From: Kryptolebias marmoratus
Lineage: Eukaryota; Chordata; Actinopteri; Cyprinodontiformes; Rivulidae
Reading direction: 5' to 3'
Assembly: GCF_001649575.2 (NCBI RefSeq)
Contig: NC_051443.1
Location: 15,490,421-15,554,420, forward strand
Length of the DNA stretch: 64,000 nt
A program made the position numbers and the translations under genes. Every line of letters begins with the position of its first letter. The stretch's first letter is position 1. Positions 45,943 to 60,900 of the stretch are shown here, one piece after another. The notes under the pieces were generated by a model. That model did not search any database. It had not been told where the DNA came from and worked only from the letters and a program-made list of their open reading frames with translations.

Positions 45943-48900
45943 CTGGACACAAAATATTTCAGAAAATATTACATGTGCAAGTGTTTCCAATCCATTTAAC
46001 AATTTATGTTTTTACTTTTCATTAAATATGTTTTCAGTCTACTTTGTGCACTGCTGGCACCTCCTATCTCTAAATATTCATTTAATTCTCTCTCCTATTT
46101 ACATTTTTACACTTTAACACATTTCAGTATTTAAGTTCTGCTCTAAAAACTGTTTAGGAGCTACTACAAGTCTCTCAGTCTTCACCTGCCCAGTGTTTCT
46201 GATGTTTAGTAACTACATTGCCACCCTTAATAATAATAATATTTACTGTAAGTGCAGCTTTTTAAACGTTTTTGAGGTGAGGGTCTTTTCATTTTAAGTC
46301 CTGGTTGTCTAAGTGGTGTCCTGTTTAACAAAGCAGGCTACACAGAAAAATCACAGATTTTGTTTTTCTTTTTAGAAATACTAACAAATTACTTGGTCAA
46401 AATAAAACAGGACTATCCAGTCAAGGTAAGGTACGATCAGGATGCAGAATTGCAGTTTTATACCCTTCTCCACCACCTCCTTTCTAATACCCTACTGAGA
46501 TCATTCCTGCTCTTTTTACCACACAAATTACTAACCAACACAATAGTAGAAGTAGTAGAATCATGTGATAAGATAAATAGGGTTTTGTTGAAAATAAAAT
46601 TGAAATTAGGCATTAGAATTTACATAATCATCAAAAAATATTTTTGAAGTAAACTAGGTCATCAAGAAAAAGAAAGAGAACAATATTACTTCAGTACCTT
46701 AAAGTTTTCTTTAAGTGCTTCGAGGAAATAGTGGCAGAGTTTGCTAGCTGTGCCGGTTCCAGCCTCCCCTGCTTTAGATGTGAAAAACTTCTCCAAACGC
46801 AGGTAGACAGGCAGCACCTGCTGTAAGGTCGGTCTCCTCTGGCTGCTTAGCTCCAGAGCAGCCAGGCGCAGAGGTGCCAGCAGACAAGCCAGAGTGCCCA
46901 ACAGATGTTTGTTGAGCCCTTGAAGAAGAGGGGCTGTAGCCTTGCTGCGGCCATAGGCCTCACAAATGTGTTCGAAGTGAGCGTGAACCTGAAGGAGTGA
47001 TTCAGCCATACGGTCCCAGCAAGGAGGTGTGGGGCATTGTGCAGGGGGGAGTTGTGCGCCTTCCTCAGTTGTGCTTGAGGATGTGCTGAAGCACTGTTCT
47101 TCACGAAGAGCCAGTGTGGTTGAGGAGGCGATATCTCTGCACGTTGCAAGGAGCTCGGCTAACTCGTGAAGCCCTCGAGCCTGGAGGCTGCGCTTTCCGA
47201 GAACAGCCTGAACGACTGCTTCGAGTGAACAACCTGCACATCTCAAACATATCCGGCCCCGACCGCCACCGCCCAGGGGTGATCCTGCAAACCCTGCAGC
47301 CCACAGCCGTGGCTCGGAGACATAAACAGTTCGAATGTCTGACATGACAAACTCAGACAGCACATTCTGCACCCAGTGGTGAATCTGCTCAGGCCCCTCC
47401 CTCAGCTCGGCTTCCCTTACGCCGAGGACGTAGCGTTTGAGTCTGGACCCCTCCACCTGGTAGGCTGTCAGGACGTAGCAGGCATCGGGCCCAGACGTCT
47501 GGGAGTGGCAGGTTACAGCAATGCCAAGCGAGGCATTGGAGCCCAGAGCACACGTGACTTTTACTTTCACCTGGTTATACATGCGGGGAAGCTGGCGCAG
47601 TGCCAAGGCACTCATGTTGCCAAGAGCATCGCGGGTGGAGTAGGCACCATGACGAGCACCTGTATCCACAAGGGTCTGAGCCAACTTTAGGAAGTCCTTG
47701 CTGTTAAGCACATTTAGCATGCTCAGATCAGAGCACATTACCCGTAATAGGCGCTCAGCCACCTGCTGTCGCTCCTTCTCAGGTAGCCCATTATTCTCTG
47801 ACAGGACAGATGAAAGACGGATTATTTGACAGGCAAGGAAAGAAAACATGAAAGGAATCATTAGTGTTCAGATTTTTAGAGGCAGAAAGCTCAAAGTATC
47901 ATATTTCAGCTATTCGTGGCACTATTAAACTTGTTAAAAACAACTCAGTTGTCACAAAAACAAATTTTTTTTATAGTTTGGACCTTATGTTACACCTATA
48001 CAATGAAAATATAAACAAAAAGAGAAAAAGAGAGGCTTTAATGAGGATATCGCAGTTACATGCTGTGCCTCTAAACCACAAGACTTAATGAGGCTGCAGT
48101 ACTTACGGCTGAGAGTATGATTTCTCTGAGAGATACTTTGAGGCTGGATTTGTATTTTAACTGAGGGGTGGGCCTGAGTCTGGGACCCTCTCCACAGCTG
48201 CTCTTGAGGACCCGAGGCTGAAGAGGTTTTGGGAGAGTCCCCTTTGGTGTGGTTCTCACTATCAGCTGGGGAGAAGCAGGCAGAGATGCAAAAAGTTTAC
48301 GTTAAGGAATGGCAGTAGAGAAAAATGTATAAAAAAAGGAAAAAAAAAAAGAAACCATAAACCAAAACAATACAATGCTTTATTTGGCCTTCTTAACAGC
48401 TGTGTAAGTCTACAAGTTTAATGTGAATTGATTTCCAAGTTACTTCTCACATTTTCTTGTTAGCCTAAATGCTCACCTGCCATTGTGGACTCACCAGCAT
48501 GCGACTGCATGTGCTCCAGCAGGTTGTTATAGAACTGGAACTGGATGCCACAGGCACCACAAGTGTAGGGCTCTGGATGGAAAAATAAAAGACTGCTGAT
48601 TCTTTGTCAGAAGAGTAATGAAAAAACAATGCATCTATGAACTGCACATAAGGAAGCAGGTAAAAAGAGAAAAAGGCTGCATTTCTTTCTAATGTGTTGT
48701 TTTTACACAGGAAGGAGGGCCAGGACTTACTCTGCACTGTAGAGAAGGAGCTGGCCACCAGAGGGCTTGGAGTTCCTGCTGAAAGGACAACAGGGCAGAA
48801 TTTAAGAGTACAGACACACTGAGCCGCTCTGCATCACTCCCTCCTCTTCTTTATTAAACCAGAGCATCTCTGCTTTTATTGGTCTTATTTGTGCAGAAAT

Positions 48901-51900
48901 AATTGGCAAGAGCATTTATTTACAAACCGGAGCATCAAATAACAGATCACTGTAAATGTTTTACTTAGAGCAAGTCACAAGTGCACTCTAATAAAACATA
49001 AAAAGGCCTTCGTCCTGAATGCCACAAGGGCTGGTTTCAGCCTCACCAAAAACAGCTTTGAACTTTGCAAAGGTAGTTTAAATCTAAAGCTCCTGAAAAC
49101 CCAGCTGCAAACGTCACATATTTCAAATAAAACTTTTGAGTCTAAAAGAAATAAAAAGTTAAGGAAGTGGTCAACGTCATTCGGCCTGTATGGTTATGTT
49201 CTTGAGAGCTTTCAGATTATTTGTATGGATATTACTGCTTACTGTGATAAATTCTGTTAAATCGTGTCATGCATCATTTTTGTTTTCAGCTCATTTTAAA
49301 TCAGTAAACAACGCCCAGACAAATTACACAGAAAACCTTAAACAAATAGCCAAGCCTTCTGCTATGCTGTTTATGCTCATCAGAATAATTTCTCAGCTTT
49401 AAATACATTTTCCCTAACTGCACCTTAAACTCAATGACGTGTAAACCCGTAACGGGAACTTTCCAGAATTTTCTTTAGTGAAACCACTGATTCCATCAGT
49501 CAGCTGTGAAGATCCAGAGTTCCCAGTATGGTTCGGTATGTTTCTCAGCTCCTCATCTTTTGCCTGTTTGAAGACACATCTGCTAGAATTGGTGTGATCA
49601 CAGCTGCCAAGATTATTTAGAGACTTCTAAACTTGAAGGAAGAAAGTTCACGGGTGACGGTTTAAACAACCGCCTAATAGTCCATCTTTGTTAATGAAAC
49701 GTAACTTACAGAAACAAACCCACCACTTTGTCTTTTTTTTAAGACTCACAAAGAATGAAGACAAATTGTAAGTATAGCTTGTTTTTGTTCGTCAATTCAA
49801 GTTCTTGGAAAGTTTTTGGTGAGACTCCAAGGGGTTACGAGTGCTGCTGATGAGGAGAGAAACCCTACAAGTTGGACTGTTTGGAAAACAGTACATGCAC
49901 ATATGTGAAACTTGCACATCTGGTGGTGTCATTAATCTTCTTCTTTTCCCTCTTCAGGGGATGCCACAGCGAGAAATCCTCCTCCATCTAACTCTGTCTT
50001 CTGCGTCCTCAGTCCAACTACCTCCATGTCCTCTCTAACTGCATCCATATGTCTCCTCTTTGTCCTTTTCCTTGCAGCTGCATCTCTAACATCCTTCTAC
50101 CAATATACCCACTGTCCCTCCTCTGCACATGTCCAAACCATCTCAGTCTGGCCTCCAACTTTATCTCCCAGTCCTTCAACCTGTGCTGGACCTCTGATGA
50201 CCTCATTCCTCATCCTGTCCATCCTCGTCCCTCCCAAGGAGAACCTCAACATCTTCAGTTCTGTCCCTTCCAGTTCTGTTTCCAAACCATACAACATGGC
50301 TGCTCTCTTCACTGTCTTGTAAACCTTTCCTTTGACCTTTGCTGCCACCCTTTTGTCACAAATCAAGTGCACACCTCCACCTCTCCAAGGTGGCATTAAT
50401 GCTCAACTATATTTAAAGTCTAGGTGCAATATACATTCCCATCCAAACACCTTTTATTATTATTATTTTCTCTTTCAAGAACCTTGATCTGAGCACATTT
50501 TACAACAAGATGGCTCGTTAAATTAAGTTTCTTGGTGCTGCTGTAAACTTGTAAAACGTTCAGATCTGTCCTTCACTCAGAGAAACTATGGAGCCTTACA
50601 AAATAAAATACATATTAAAAAAAGGCTTGACACTGTTAAGCAGCTGAAATCTAATACTGAGCATGCCTAAAAATATTTTATCACTCAAACCTCGACAGTT
50701 GTTTGCCCTCAGCTCCTAAACACTCGAAGTATTGTTGAAAGAAGAGGTGACGCAACACAGTAGCAAATATGCCCTCTCATGCTTATTTTTAAACAAGTGG
50801 TCAGCATCTAATTTTAAATGAGCAAACGTTTAAAGAAAACATTTCTCAGTTTCACTATTGAATGTTGTTTTTGTACCATTTTAAACTAAAGACAGATTTG
50901 TAAATCAGTGCATTCTGTTTTTGTTTACATTTCGCATTGAATCCCAACTTTTTTTTTTTTTTTTTGGAAAACAGGGCTGCACAAATTTCTTTTTGAGTAT
51001 CTGGGATGATGCATCGTAGCTGTTATCAAAGCTAAACATGAGATTGAACAAGGTCTCTAGTTTCATGATCTGAGTATGGAGAGGAATAATAATAATTCAG
51101 CTCCCAGAATTGGGTTTTATATAGTAACAGTTGATGCAAGGTAGGTCACTCAAACCTCTATACACCCCCTCCATCTCAATTTTCAGCCCATGCATGAATA
51201 GCAAAACAATGTCAGACAAAAACACACTTTTCAAACTTTAAACAGAAATACATTACGATATATTTTCATGCAAATGGGCACAAATTAACAAAACAAGTGA
51301 CTAAGAGCTTACCGCTTGAGTTCTGCGAACTGTTTGTGTCAACCAGACTAGACTGAATTGCACTCTCCAATTTCCGCCTAAATGGGCTGTCTGTTATGGA
51401 AAATAGAGGACAAACAATGAGTGGCAAGCTCATAAAAAATAAAGGGCTTTGATAATTTAAATTCAAGCGACAAGCACATACAAATCTTAAAATGATGCAA
51501 AATTAATGGCATGCCATTTAATTTAATCTTAATTCGCAGCATTCAAACCCATCACAGGAAGCAGCCTTGAAAAAGGATCCAAATGGTCATATTATATTTA
51601 AATATGGGTTTAATTCCTCCTCTTCATTCCATCTTTTTGACCCACTTCGAGGATGCGAGTGTGTGCCATGCTTTAAATAGGCTGAGTGCTTCTTAGCAGA
51701 AAGATGGGTTGGAGTGGAGGGTGGGGGATGGTATTAGGGTGGGTGGGGGCTTGAGCCACAAAAAATCCACATTTGAGAGAAAATGTCCATTTTTTGACAG
51801 ATAAAAATTGCAAATGACTATTATGTTATTTTAAGTCTACTTGGTTTAACTTTTTTTTCCCCCTTCTTTCTTTCTGTCTTGTTAAATCTTCTGGCAAAAT

Positions 51901-54900
51901 ACAGTACCTGTTTAATAAACCTAACATCTAGCAGGAGCCTAAAGCGAGAGTTTAGATTTTTGAAGTCGCTTTCCTTGGAAAGGTTATTAAAATTTAATAT
52001 CTTAACTGTTGTAGACAGCTCTTTTAACACCTTATAAATCTGGCGAAATTAACTAGTTAACAGCTAGTCTGAGTGGGGTCGAGACCAAAGCAGGTTGCTG
52101 CCATTTTAAACGGCTCCAATTTCAAAAGGGTCCATAACTGTTTATGCAAATGCTATTTGAAAATCATTTTTTATCACTGTCAGTTTTGTGTTACATAGTT
52201 ATTTACATGATTTCTATGGTTATTTGCAAGTGCAAATAGAGGCTGGAAGAGCAAGTTGTAACACTTCCACTGTAGCCTGGGGCACTTCCAGAAGGCATAT
52301 CGTAATATTTCTGCTGGAATAACTGCAATGCAAAACTGATAGCCATGTTCAGGTTTACAAAGCTGAGTTTCCCTGAGACACTATGAATTTTCAGCATGGA
52401 GTTGTTTTATGACAGCAGCAATCCATGTTGGTCTTGGCTTCGCTCAGACTAGCCGTTGGCTCGTCAATCCAGTCCAAATTAAACTGTCTCTCAAAACTAA
52501 GGTTGTTACTAAACGTTAATGGTCTTTCCACAAAACCTCAACTAAATATATTTGAATTTTCTCTTTTAGTTATCTACTTTTAAGATTTTGAGTTTTAATT
52601 AATTGTAGTTAGTTAGAATAAGAGTAAGTACTTGATACAATAAATATGCACCAAAGATTAATAGTTTAAAGCATTAACCCAAAACCTGACTTATATTAAG
52701 TGGACCCACAGTAAAATATTGTTTTAAGTATTTCTATTACACCTTTAGAGTGGAACCTTAACATTACTGTGAGGTTGCCATATCTAACCTCACATTTAGC
52801 AGAACCAATACCAAGTAAATCTGATCAGCTACATTTCAGTGGTCCTGAGGGTAACCACAGATATCAACATTTCAAACGGAAATTTAAAAAAATAACAACA
52901 TGAATTTAAATCGTGCAGTAAGTCAATTCTTTGTCTTCTTTATAAAGTTCTATTTATGCTCAATTTCAACAGGAGTCAATTCCAAGAACAACACTGGATT
53001 TGATTTGAACTGAACTTTGGTTGAATCGTTTGTTTAAAAATCTGATTATAGTGAATAGTTTCCATGGAATTTGTTGTGAACCGAATTAAATAGAACAGAT
53101 ACTGCAGCTCAGTTTTCAAGTCTTTAAAGTTTTCGCTTTGTCAAAGATCCCTCTCATTTTTGTACCTTCCTCCAACATTCAACACCTCAGCTATAAGAAC
53201 ACATCGTAGTGAAATATTTGGGAGACACTGACATGTGTTGTTCCTACAGGAAATCAACACCATTACAGTATCTGTGAGAAGTAATACTACTTTAGCTCAT
53301 TTGTGTCATCAAAGATTTTATGTAAGTAAAAAAAACAATAACTCACTGTTCAATGCTTTATTCGGACCTGCAACAAAAAAAAAAACACAAACAAAGGCAT
53401 CAGCTTTTAGCAATCTTTCACAAACAGCACAACTAATTGGGTCTGTTTTAAGTATTTCAATTACAAATCTTTGCAACAATGGAAAAAAAAATTGTGAGAA
53501 TAAAATTATACTTACTCTTTATTTTACCAGCTTGGCTGTGGCCAAATTTACTCATGTCTATACTGCCACATTCTTGTGCCCGAGAGGTCTTTAAATCAAA
53601 TGAACCTTTATTGAAAGAGATATTAAGAGTCAGATACACACCAGAGTAAAACTTCACATCCATACACCCTGATTCTGTGAGGGTGCATATTATACCAGTG
53701 ACAGCAAAGGCAGATTCAGAAGTTTTGGCCACTTTTCTCATTCTGTCAATCAGAAGTAGGTTTGGGGATAAAGTTGTTTTTTAGGTGCAAAATGGATCAT
53801 TTCACCAAGTGTTAAACCTTTTTCTATAGAGGATGACCTAGCCAGGACTGTATGAGTGAGTCACATAAAAAAATGTATCTAATTAAAAAAATAAGAAAAA
53901 AAGCTGTTTATATTAATAAAGTCTATGCTCCAAAGATTTCAAGTTTTAAAAAAAAAGGCAGAGGAAGAGCAACAAAATGTAAATTGTTTTCTTTATATCC
54001 AACTTTTAATATCAATGTGTGAGTCACTTTTCAAAAAAAGAAAAAATAAATCCATAATGCATATGTTACAAAGTTAAAGTGTTCAGATATGGATGTAACA
54101 AAAGCTCTGTGTCATATCTGTGGTTTTTCCATAAAAAAAAAACACCTGAATGAACACCCTGCAGTAGCTGCAGTCAGACTCACCCATTGGTGTGTGCAGA
54201 GCAACGTGCTCCTGGTACGGGTTGAAGTACTTGTACTGTTTCCCACAGAACTCGCAAACATAGCTTCCTGTTTCTGGAGACAGGAATACAAACAAACACG
54301 CCATTGTTTTTCAACAGAATCTACGTTGGCGATGAAACAAACATCTCAGCTGAGATCGAGCTGATTGGATTAGTTGTCAATTACAATGACGAACAGAATC
54401 ATTCCGTTAATCATGTCTTGTGTCATTAGGAAGAAGTGGAAAATAAGAGGTTTGATTTGAGATAAGGAAGGAGGCTGGTGGTTCTGATTGTGAGTTTTCT
54501 CAACTGAATTAATGCTCAGCAGTGCCTGAGACAGAGGTCTCCCTACACAGTGTCGAAACATCACTCCCCAAATAAGAGGGAAGGATTAGTGCAAAGACAA
54601 GTCCAGGCTTCCCACCTGCAAACACTTCCCACTGTGTTTGAAGGGACACAAGCTTCCAGCTGTTGAACCCCTGGTCTCTGTGAATCTGGGCGAGCGCTTT
54701 TTCCCCTGCGAAAGAGGACTTTTGGACTTGTGCTCTAAATCCTCGCTGACATGTATTTAGCTCAGATATTTAATGTTAGCAGTCTGACATGACATCAACA
54801 TGACTTAAGTTCTTTCGTTGAAACTGAGTTTAATACTTTGAACCGGACACATGTGGGCTCCAGCTGCACTGGGAGCTTTTGTGCCCACAAAACATACAGG

Positions 54901-57900
54901 ATATCACAACTTAAATGTCTAACAGTGATGTCTGAAACTAACTGAAAGGTAAATTAAAAACAGATAAGGTTAAAACAAATGTACTAATTTTAGCTAAATG
55001 CGTCAAAATCACTGCTATCTAATCAGATTCTTTACTATTAAAACAAAAAAAGCAGCTATAGATTTAAGACTAACATACAGAGTATTGGGATGTTTCTTCA
55101 TTTTGGCATGTTTGTTCCCCTTTCAAATAACCTTTTAAAATACATTTTATGACCAGCTTTAAACGAGGGGTATAGTTTGGTAAGCAACAAATGACGTGTA
55201 ATAAAATTTAGTCATTTAAGTTTCCTGTTTCAACCAAAAATGTATCTATTTATGTTGACAAATTCTCACTCAGAAAGAGCTAAACACATTCACATACATT
55301 GGTTAGCTATAATCAGCTATAATGTGACAGCAGGATAAGCCTGGATGCACACAGTGCTCTGACAGATCACTCAGGCAACATTCAGAGGTGCTCTGGGATA
55401 CTCATATCCACATCCGGCAGTGTGGATGCTAAACAAATGTTTTCATGTGCTACTTAAACGAACAGAGTGTCAGGGCTGTTATCAATTAAAAGATCATTCT
55501 ATGGATACAATAGTCAGCAGTGAATTAACAAGATAACTTTTACATTAACTGACATTTGGTTTTTATTATTTTTAAAGCTGACTCAACTTGCGGTGGCCAC
55601 CATTTTGTAAAATGCTCCAGTGTTAATCCTATCACAAACCTTAGCTTCTTAACCCCATTCTGCAAATGAACCTACTCATACAACGAGAGACGGAAGCAAA
55701 GCAGAAGACTTAAAAAAGTCATCTAGAAATGCGCACACAAGCACAAATATTTGATCAGGACAGGACTAAAAATGACTGAAAAATAGCAAAAAAAATAAAT
55801 AAGAAATGCAGGAATTTCAGTTTTGTCAATTCTATTCTTGAGAGTAACAACGTTTAAATAATGGTGTTTGTTATATTTTTGGTGCCAACCCCTAAACTAA
55901 AGTTATACCAAACCATTACTGCAAGACACAGGTACATACTGAAGTATGCACTTTGAGCACCATTACATCCCTAACTTAACGAATTTCAAAAATAATTTAA
56001 ACAGTCTCACTTGGTCCGATTTTCTGATAGGGTTCAACCGGCTCCTCTTCTTTGAGGCCATCAACAGGTAACACCACCTGCTCATACGGATCTGAGAGAG
56101 AAAAAAGAAAGCAGCACTTCAGTACTTTCAATGGAAAACATAATTTGTTTCCTGCACACAAAAAACAGACATTAATGAAGTGCATGTTCTTACTTCACGT
56201 TGGAAATGTCATTTGTTCTCACGTGAAGCTCACGCGCAAAGACTATAAATCACAAGTTGCTTGTTTTTGTTTTGCTTTATCCAAGTTGTGTTCACAAAAC
56301 AAGTATTCCACAACCGTAATTAGTTTTCGTTTTTTTTTAATTAGCAGCAAAAACAGTGTACAAGCTTTTATCAAATTCATTTTATTTAATCAAGACTATG
56401 ATTAGGCAGTGGCTACTATTAGTTTATTTATTTTGTGGTGTTTGAAAGAAAAGTTCAATTAGATTTTGCTGTTGTGGGAAATTCAGACTGCAGCAAAAAC
56501 ATGAAATGGTTTATTTCATAACGCACCGAAACGTCTGCTCGGAAAGTCATTTAAAAACCTTGTGTTGGTTTATAAGACTGCAGATAATACCCAGAGATCT
56601 CTTTTAAATGCAATTTTTGTCCTGAAGTTTTGAAAGTTTGTTCCCTTTGTTTTGAAATTTATTCAAAAGTAATACGCTATTTCTTTTTTTCTAAAACGAA
56701 TTAGGTTCTAAGTTGTACCAAATATCAAAAAAACAAAGAGAATTCTTTAGTATAATGTGAAATGTATTTATAGACAAACAGCTCTTGTTCATTAGAGATG
56801 TTCAATAAAACTGTGTGTGCATGTTACTTTTTGTTGCTGTTTGCATTTTTTATATTAAAGTTAGAGTTGAGCAAAACAGAAAAATCACAATAAAACTCAA
56901 GCACAACTTTAGCATTTTGCAAGCTTCTGCAAAAATGACATTCCAGTTAAACTGGAAAAAGGTTTCAGGGTGATTAGGCAAAAAGTTAACCAAAATATGA
57001 GACTCATTTATTGGCTTTTAGGCTTAGAGTTGAAATTTTAAAAGGAAAAAAAATGAACTTTGATGTAAAACTGGGGAAAAACACCTCTTTACCATCAACT
57101 GCATGCAGGTCACGATGCTCCTGGAAACAACTGTAGTATTTGTACTTCTTGCCACAGATGTCGCAGGAGTAACGGAAGCTGCCTGCAGGTGAACAGAGAA
57201 AAATCAACTGAGTTCAAGTCTGATTCACACAAAGGTCAAAGCACAAAGGTTTTTTATGGCAGTAGCAGCTGGCAATTGATAAAGAGAATTATGGGTAAAT
57301 AATTAACTTTTGACACAAACGGCAAATAATTGCTGCCGTATTTTATCATTCAAGCAGCGAGAGAAACGGTGGTACAGTTTCCAAAGCTTCTAAAACTTCA
57401 TTACACAGAGGAATACAACAAAATGATTCAAAAGATAAGATTTTACTGCATGAATACAGATAATCAAAAAGTTTAAATAAGACAAAATTTAGAAAGAAAA
57501 TTAGGGAGAGAAAAAAAAACCCAGTCCCATACAAGATTTATCCTGCAAGGCTGCTCTGTGAACTGAAGTATAAAAAAGGTGGAATCTGAACAATGTTTTT
57601 AATAGCATCGTCTATGAGTCAAAGAATGTAAGCTATTATGAAATCCAGATGAGGTTTACTAAAGCATCCATTTTTTAAATCAAAACAATTTATGGTTTGA
57701 GGATTTTTACAAAGTCCAAATGTTCAGCTGTTAAACTGAACAGTTTTATGGCATATTAGTGATTTGAATTTCCACAAAATATAAACAGCTGAATGAACAT
57801 CCTCCAAAAACTGTGAGCCAGAATGTTCTGAAGATGAAACAGATATTTACACATCCAAGTGAATCAAGTTGGGTTTTAGCAAATCACTTTAAATGATAAA

Positions 57901-60900
57901 TTTAAAGTGTTACGATTTTCAAAAGTTGAAGCTTTTTTACATATTTAGGCTTCATTAAGCTTTCGGTTGAAGACTAGCAGCATTAAAAACGTCTGCTAAC
58001 TAGTATAAACATCTGTGTTGCCTCTTGACACATCATAGTCAAATCTTGTCTTCATGCAATCTGTTGTGTAAAGAACGACACAGAAGAACAACAAGATAAA
58101 ATCTCTTTCTCGCTGCGTCTCTACGGTTGGTTCATTTTGTTCTCTTTAATGTTAAATCGCTGTTGCTGCTGCGAATGGGCCTTCTAAGGCGAATACACAC
58201 GACGCTTCACCATTTAGCAAAAGAGATACAAATTCCAAATATTTCCACATATTTTCTCTACAAATAAATTGTAATTCAACAAGCTGCATTTTTAACAAGA
58301 CTTTCAAGGTTTTTTAAACGAGTAAATAATATAGAAATTGAAAAAAAATTTTTTTTAAAGTACACGTAAAAACAGGAAGAAACAGACTGATTGACCCACG
58401 TTACATTTTTTAAATAATATTTGTTATAATTTCTTTTTTTTGTAACCAGACTGAATAGATGTGCCAGAAATGCAACAAAAGCAGGCGCAGAATGTTATCT
58501 CAACCAATTTAAAAGAACAAAATTATTCACATTCCTTCCAATGCTAAAAGGCAAAACTTTGAGCTTACCTGGAAACGAGGAAATAAAGAAAATATGGTGA
58601 TTATTAGAGTCCCAAACTGTAATTGCGCCTATATCACCTAAAGGCTGTAATAATTTACACATTCTGTAACTTTTTTCAACCAATTAGCATGATTAAAACT
58701 GCAGTATATTTCATAAATTGGAGAATTCTTTAGGTTTGTCAGCATAATTAAAGCTAAAACAACACTGCTCCAGGCTCAGGTGAGGACACATTTCAGAGTA
58801 AATCAATAAAATATGGTAACAGCAGAGATAATTGCTTACAGAAGCACAATCCCAATTATGTGGGGGCCTCTTTATAGTTTAGTTTCTGTGAACTGATACA
58901 CAACCACAGACACAAACACTCTCAAAACAAGAACTTGTGTTGGGACACAAGCCCAACCACAGACTCAACTGTTCCTGTATAGTCTCTATATGACAAACCT
59001 GACAAAGACTTTTCCACAACTTATTATTTTTTAGCTTTAATGTAATGTACCCCACACTAATACAGAGAGTAGCTTCCTGTTTAAACAACAATGAAAATAT
59101 GCACACACTGTAAATATGAACCATCATGATCAGTAATCACTAAAAAATGAAATCAGGTTGTATTAAAACAAAAATAACAAGGTATTTACAGCACTGTGTA
59201 ATACTTAAAGTAAGAGCATTTCAACATAAAACCTCAGGACATTGGGAATAAAACCACTAATCATAAAAGCTAATTAAATATTATTTGATATGAACAACAA
59301 AAACTGGCTTTTGAATCTTTTTTTCCCCCCCTTCCTCGATAACACGAGTACTTTACAACATGACAATGCCAGGACCCATCGGACTCAAAACTGTGAAAGA
59401 CCAGTTCAGAAAGATGACACTTCAATTTCACACATGGATTCAGCACCACGAAATCTGAAAAACAACCTTGAGAAACTTTGAGACACGCTGGTGAGGACAT
59501 TACCCAGAAGTCCAACTCTGCCCAGCGTCAGAGCAGGATCTTGGCAACAAAAACTAATGGAACTAGGGACTGAAACAAGTCTTGTGGCATTGTATAAACT
59601 TGTCAAAAAAGATGCCGCAGCAAAACTGAGGCATAATCAAACCTAAACGTGGTGCAGCAGAACAATCAAAGTGTTATTTTTCTGGGTGTGTTTTATTGTC
59701 ATTTTGTTGTTTTTTTTTAATGCAGAGAGAATATTTAACAAACCCATTGTACATTATTTTGGTAATTTTTCAAAACCCAAAAGTTCTGTACAGTCCTTAG
59801 ATCCAGCAACCCCCAATCACCTCACACACAAACACACAAGAATGCTCAGTAGGATACAACATTGGTGAGTACTGTAGATACATCAAATTTTCAGCTATTT
59901 TAATATTGCTTCATTGCATCGAGCAATAAAGAAACAAAACAAAACAAAAACCAGAGTGCCTAGAGAAAACACACACATGCACAGAGAGAACATACACACT
60001 CCACACAGAAAGACCCCAGCCAGGAGTCGAACTCGGGAGCTTCTTCCTGCGAGGCAACAGTGCTGACCAACTGCCTCATTGTGTAGCCCACAGCAGCTCA
60101 TTCAAACACTATTTATAAACCTTTACACCACCATAAGTTTTGCGTTACATAGTTATTCCATCAGAAATAATATGATATTCCTGCTAGATGTACAGCAATC
60201 TGCAGCCAACGCTGCTTGTGCTCGAAAATAACCACAAAATTCTACATAGATAACAACGTAAGGCAGAACTGACAGTGGTGTGAAGATTTATAAAACAGCT
60301 TCTGCCTGAACCACGAAGAACTTTTGAAATTGGAGTTGTTTTAGTAAGACGGCAGAAAGCCACTTCGGTCTTGGCAACGGTCAAACTGGTTTTTGGCTGT
60401 CAGCTCTGTCAGAATTAAACTCTGTTTCTCCAAACTGAGGTCGTTCACAGACCCATCTACACCAACAAAGATAATAATTGTTCATGGCGTTTCCACAGAA
60501 TCCCCACTTTAAATCTGGACGTTCACTTTAATGGGTCTGCTGAGATCAAGCCTCTAATTTGTGCTGTTCCTGGTTGAATACGTTGGTCATTAATTAAATG
60601 AGCTGGTTGAGACTTGGTTTGCCGAACAGTACAGTGTAAAGACATCACCCACTGCACCGGACACTCCAGTAGGTGCCATTTATGATATGTGACCAGACGC
60701 TAGCCTTGGTTTAATGAATCCCAGCCCAGAGGTTTAACCCATTTTAATCGGGGGCAATAAAATTTCAGGTTTCCACCTAGAGCAGCTACTCTATTTAATC
60801 ACAATTTTTTTGCCCGTTTACATTACATTTAAAAATACATTTGTAAATTGATATGCCAGACACGATCAAGTATAAATATGCAGCACAACCAAAAGTGCTT

